Shown here one piece after another: positions 61,503 to 64,000 of a DNA stretch of 64,000 nucleotides. A program made the translations under genes and the position numbers. Every line of letters begins with the position of its first letter. Within the stretch, counting starts at the first letter, position 1. Origin of the DNA: Actinomadura litoris (GTDB lineage: Bacteria > Actinomycetota > Actinomycetes > Streptosporangiales > Streptosporangiaceae); the NCBI RefSeq assembly GCF_009733595.1, contig NZ_WOFH01000004.1, positions 372,001 to 436,000 of the forward strand, written 5' to 3'. The notes beneath the pieces were generated by a model. That model searched no databases. It had not been told where the DNA came from and was given only the letters and a program-made list of their open reading frames with translations.

Positions 61503-61961
61503 GTGAGCAATGAATATGAACTCGACGCCGTTGATCGTGAAATCTTGTTCCACCTACAACGGGACGGCCGGTTGACCAACGTGGAGCTGGCCCGGCGGGT
61601 CGGGCTGACGCCGCCGCCCTGCCTGCGCCGGGTGCGGCGGCTGGAGGAGGCCGGGGTCATCACCGGCTACCGGGCCCGCGTCGACCCCGAGGCGACCGGG
61701 CGCGGGCTGGAGGTGCTGGTGTCCATCGAGGTGTCGGTCAGCGACCTGCGGACGCTGGAGGGGCTGGAGGCCGCGATCTCCGCGTGCGAGGAGGTCGTGG
61801 AGTTCCGCCGCGTGTTCGGCGCCCCCGACTACCACCTGCGCGTGCTGGTCGCCGACTACGCCGCCTACGAGACCTTCCAGACCACCAAGATCATCTGTAT
61901 TCCGGGGGTGGCGCGGGTGATCTCCCAGCCCACCATGAAGAAGATCAAGGTGACCGACTGA
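61503..61961 (+). CDS. Lrp/AsnC family transcriptional regulator
   Basis: A 152-residue Lrp protein. N-terminal winged helix (LDAVDREILFHLQRDGRLTN, VELARRVGLTPPPCLRRVRR) and C-terminal RAM domain (VVEFRRVFGAPDYHLRVLVA). GTG 61503 is leaderless. Divergent from azlCD, it most likely activates the exporter when branched-chain amino acids or methionine accumulate, as known for Lrp/brnFE. Confidence 0.95.
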   Translation: MSNEYELDAVDREILFHLQRDGRLTNVELARRVGLTPPPCLRRVRRLEEAGVITGYRARVDPEATGRGLEVLVSIEVSVSDLRTLEGLEAAISACEEVVEFRRVFGAPDYHLRVLVADYAAYETFQTTKIICIPGVARVISQPTMKKIKVTD

Positions 61962-61971
61962 GCGGGACCGG

Positions 61972-62655
61972 TCAGGCCAGCCCGGCGTCGTGGGCGAGCA
62001 GCGCGATCTGGGTGCGGTTGTCCAGGCCCAGCTTGTCCAGGACGTGCGAGACGTGCGCCTTCACCGTCGCGACCGTCATGAACAGCTCCGCCGCGATCTC
62101 GGCGTTGCTGCCGCCGCGCGCCACCGCCACGGCCACCTCGCCCTCGCGCGGGCTCAGCGCCGCCAGCGCCTCGCGCGCCCGCTCGTAGGCGCCCGCCTGC
62201 ACCGCCGCGCGCTCCATCAGCCGCCGCGTCACCCGGGGCGAGAGGATCGGCTCGCCCTCGGCGACCCGCCGCACCGCCTGGACGATCCGGTCCGGGGGCG
62301 TGTCCTTCAGCAGGAACCCGCCGGCGCCCGCCCGCAGCGCCCGCAGGATGTTCTCGTCGGCGTCGAACGTGGTCAGCACGATCACCTCCGGCGGGTCGGG
62401 GCGGCGGCGCAGCCGGACCGTCGCGGTGATCCCGTCCACCCCGGGCATCCGCAGGTCCATCAGCACCACGTCCGGGGCGAGGGCGTCGGCGGCGGCGGGC
62501 ACCTCCGCGCCGTCGGCGGCCTCCCCCACCACCCGGATGCCGTGGACGCCGTCCAGCATCATCGCCAGGCCCGCGCGGACGAGCGCGTCGTCGTCGACGA
62601 CCAGCACCCGCAACGGACGATCCGAGGAGGTCTGACCAGGTTCGGAGGCGTTCAC
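61972..62655 (-). CDS. LuxR/NarL-family response regulator
   Basis: A 227-residue regulator: acidic pocket VVDDD, phospho-acceptor Asp67 (VVLMDLRMP), Lys in FLLKDTPP, and LuxR-type helix-turn-helix with LSPREGEVAVAVARGGSNAE and MTVATVKAHVSHVL. GTG 62655 overlaps the kinase stop (GTGA); ATG 62664 is an alternative that would overlap by 13 bp. Third LuxR-type two-component pair in the window. Confidence 0.95.
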   Translation of the reverse strand: MNASEPGQTSSDRPLRVLVVDDDALVRAGLAMMLDGVHGIRVVGEAADGAEVPAAADALAPDVVLMDLRMPGVDGITATVRLRRRPDPPEVIVLTTFDADENILRALRAGAGGFLLKDTPPDRIVQAVRRVAEGEPILSPRVTRRLMERAAVQAGAYERAREALAALSPREGEVAVAVARGGSNAEIAAELFMTVATVKAHVSHVLDKLGLDNRTQIALLAHDAGLA

Positions 62656-63857
62656 GCGGGCCATGGTAGCCAGGCCCGCACCCGGAACTCCCCGGACGCC
62701 GTGCCGTGGTCCAGCCGCCCGCCGGCCAGCCGCACCCGCTCGGTCAGCCCGACCAGGCCCGTGCCCGAGCCCGGCACGGCCGGCCCGGCGGCCGCCGGAT
62801 CCGGCAGCGGGTTGCTGATGGCGATCTCCAGCCGGTCGCCGGGGCGGCCCTCCAGCGCAACCCGGACGGGCTGCCCCGCCGCGTGCTTGCGGGCGTTGGT
62901 CAGCCCCTCCTGGACGACCCGGTAGGCCGTGCGTCCCGCCGCGGCGGGCAGCGCGTCCGGGTCCACGACGCGGTCGCTGAGCCGGACCCGCCCGCCCGCG
63001 TCGCGGGACTCGGCCACCAGCCGCGGCAGGTCGGCCAGCACCGGCTGCGGCCGCCCGCCGGCCGCGCCGTCGCCGCCGTCGCCGCCGTCCTCGCCGTCGT
63101 CGTCGGAGCGCAGCAGCAGGATCACCTCGCGCAGCTCGTCCAGCGCCTGGTGCGCGCCCGCGCGCACGACGCCCGCCGCGCGCGCCAGCTTCTCCGGCGG
63201 CGCGTCCGGACGGTACTCCAGCGCCCCCGCGTAGGTCGCCAGCAGCGACAGCCGGTGCGCGAGGACGTCGTGCATCTCCCGGGCGATCCGCGTCCGCTCC
63301 AGCATGCGCGCCTCGGCCACCCGCCGCCCCTGCTCGGCCTCGGCCCGCGCCGCGCGCTCGCGCAGCGAGGCCACCAGCGCCCGCCGCGCCCGCGCCAGCG
63401 CGCCCCAGCCGACCAGCGCCCCGTAGGCGACCGTGATCAGCCCCAGCCACCAGGCGTAGGAGATGCCGCCGTTCGGCCGCCACAGGCCCTGCACCGCGTG
63501 GGCCGCCACGCCCGCCGCCGCCAGCGCCGCCGCGACCGGGAACCGGCGCCGCTCGGCCGCCCACAGCGCCCCGAGCGTCGCGGGCGGGGTCGCCGCCGGG
63601 GACAGCGCCGCCAGCACCGCGAGCGCCAGCGCGCCCGGCACCGGGCGGCGCGCCACGACCGGCAGCAGCGCGCACCCCGCCGCACCGGCGGCGAGGTCGG
63701 CCGCCATGACCGCGCCCACGACGCCGGACTGGCACCGCGCCCACACCGTCACCGCGACCAGCACGACCATCGCCGTGGCCGCGGTCGCGACCACGCGGCC
63801 CCGCACGCCCTCCGGGCGGCCCCCGGGCGGCGCGTCGCTGAGGATCTCGCTGTTCAC
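62652..63857 (-). CDS. Sensor histidine kinase (HisKA_3 type)
   Basis: A 401-residue kinase with about five or six membrane segments in residues 22-150, a coiled-coil, the phospho-acceptor helix RTRIAREMHDVLAHRLSLL (His196) and an ATPase domain with VQEGLTNARKHA and GTGLVGLTERVRLAGG. An Asp/Gly-rich loop (SDDDGEDGGDGGDG) lies between them. GTG 63857 is leaderless: TAGCTT on - ends 6 nt upstream. Partner of the following response regulator. Confidence 0.94.
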   Translation of the reverse strand: MNSEILSDAPPGGRPEGVRGRVVATAATAMVVLVAVTVWARCQSGVVGAVMAADLAAGAAGCALLPVVARRPVPGALALAVLAALSPAATPPATLGALWAAERRRFPVAAALAAAGVAAHAVQGLWRPNGGISYAWWLGLITVAYGALVGWGALARARRALVASLRERAARAEAEQGRRVAEARMLERTRIAREMHDVLAHRLSLLATYAGALEYRPDAPPEKLARAAGVVRAGAHQALDELREVILLLRSDDDGEDGGDGGDGAAGGRPQPVLADLPRLVAESRDAGGRVRLSDRVVDPDALPAAAGRTAYRVVQEGLTNARKHAAGQPVRVALEGRPGDRLEIAISNPLPDPAAAGPAVPGSGTGLVGLTERVRLAGGRLDHGTASGEFRVRAWLPWPA

Positions 63858-64000
63858 GGGCCCAAGCTAGCCGCCGGACGGCCGCGCCCGGCACCTACCA
63901 AAGTCGAACCCGCCCCCCGTCCCCCGGCTGACCGGCCGCCGACGCCCGCCCGATGCGCGGCCCGTCCCGTCCCGGCGAGGCTGCTCCGCATGAGTCACCC
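63858..64000. promoter_or_regulatory. Promoter of the third kinase with GACTTTGG element; right edge
   Basis: On the - strand GACTTTGG (63905-63898) lies 28 nt before TAGCTT (63869-63864), which is 6 nt before GTG 63857. This mirrors the + promoter at 17644-17691 (27 nt, 7 nt). The remaining bases to 64000 are GC-rich. An ATG at 63990 (ATGAGTCACCC) may begin a + gene beyond the window, but too little is visible to call it. Confidence 0.5.

Noticed and set aside
63990..64000. Start of a + strand gene at the right edge
   Set aside because: Only 11 bases (ATGAGTCACCC) are visible, too few to support a gene.

Overview
The window is very GC-rich (roughly 75% by eye), with GTG starts, overlapping stop/start codons (ATGA or GTGA) in most gene pairs and many apparently leaderless genes. 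This, together with the families present (DUF3152, CGNR zinc finger, actinobacterial EF-hand protein, LuxR-type two-component systems, DUF4097 operon), indicates a filamentous actinobacterium; Actinomadura/Thermomonosporaceae or a close relative is an inference, not proven. No rRNA, tRNA, CRISPR array, insertion sequence or replication origin was seen. Most of the window looks like chromosomal housekeeping and accessory DNA; the left edge looks like the rim of a natural-product cluster.

Layout. 1-3.8 kb: starter-unit-type genes (KAS III, a discrete acyltransferase lacking the usual malonate-binding Arg, an acyl-CoA oxidase-like flavoprotein). 3.9-12.4 kb: terD, a RidA protein, a HAD phosphatase, a DUF3152 protease-like protein, a YigZ protein, a GlxA-type regulator with an isochorismatase-like hydrolase, a secreted serine hydrolase and a glutamate-cysteine ligase-like enzyme. 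12.4-24 kb: an epimerase, an ECF sigma factor coupled to an Ada-like DNA methyltransferase, two divergent histidine kinase/response regulator pairs, an ABC exporter, a PAP2 phosphatase with a PHO-box-like array, and a DedA protein. A recurring GACTTT(C/G)G element sits at conserved distances from TAGCNT -10 boxes here and again at the far right end, suggesting a small regulon.

24-35 kb: a second serine hydrolase, a lone tyrosine recombinase, oxidoreductases, a DUF72 protein, an AraC/VOC/UvrA-like trio whose uvrA-like gene carries an internal deletion with a frame change, a decayed FG-GAP protein gene, a luciferase-like monooxygenase and an FAD monooxygenase with a palindromic operator. 35-41 kb: the cydABDC operon (bd oxidase and its exporter). 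41-47 kb: a MocR regulator, a methyltransferase, a DUF885 protease and a LysE exporter. 47-52 kb: a pseudokinase-like membrane protein divergent from moxR-DUF58-vWA, then a methyltransferase and an rRNA/tRNA methylase.

51.7-64 kb: a 7-codon leader peptide and nested hairpin before a frame-shifted MFS pseudogene; a methyltransferase; a CGNR regulator facing a carboxymuconolactone decarboxylase/phosphotriesterase pair across two identical GTAACG-N7-CGTTAC operators; a ribbon-helix-helix gene under three TGACGTC(A/G) sites followed by DUF4097 and a DrrAB-type exporter; an EF-hand protein, a glycerophosphodiester phosphodiesterase, a DUF4240 protein, azlCD with a divergent Lrp regulator, and a third two-component pair.
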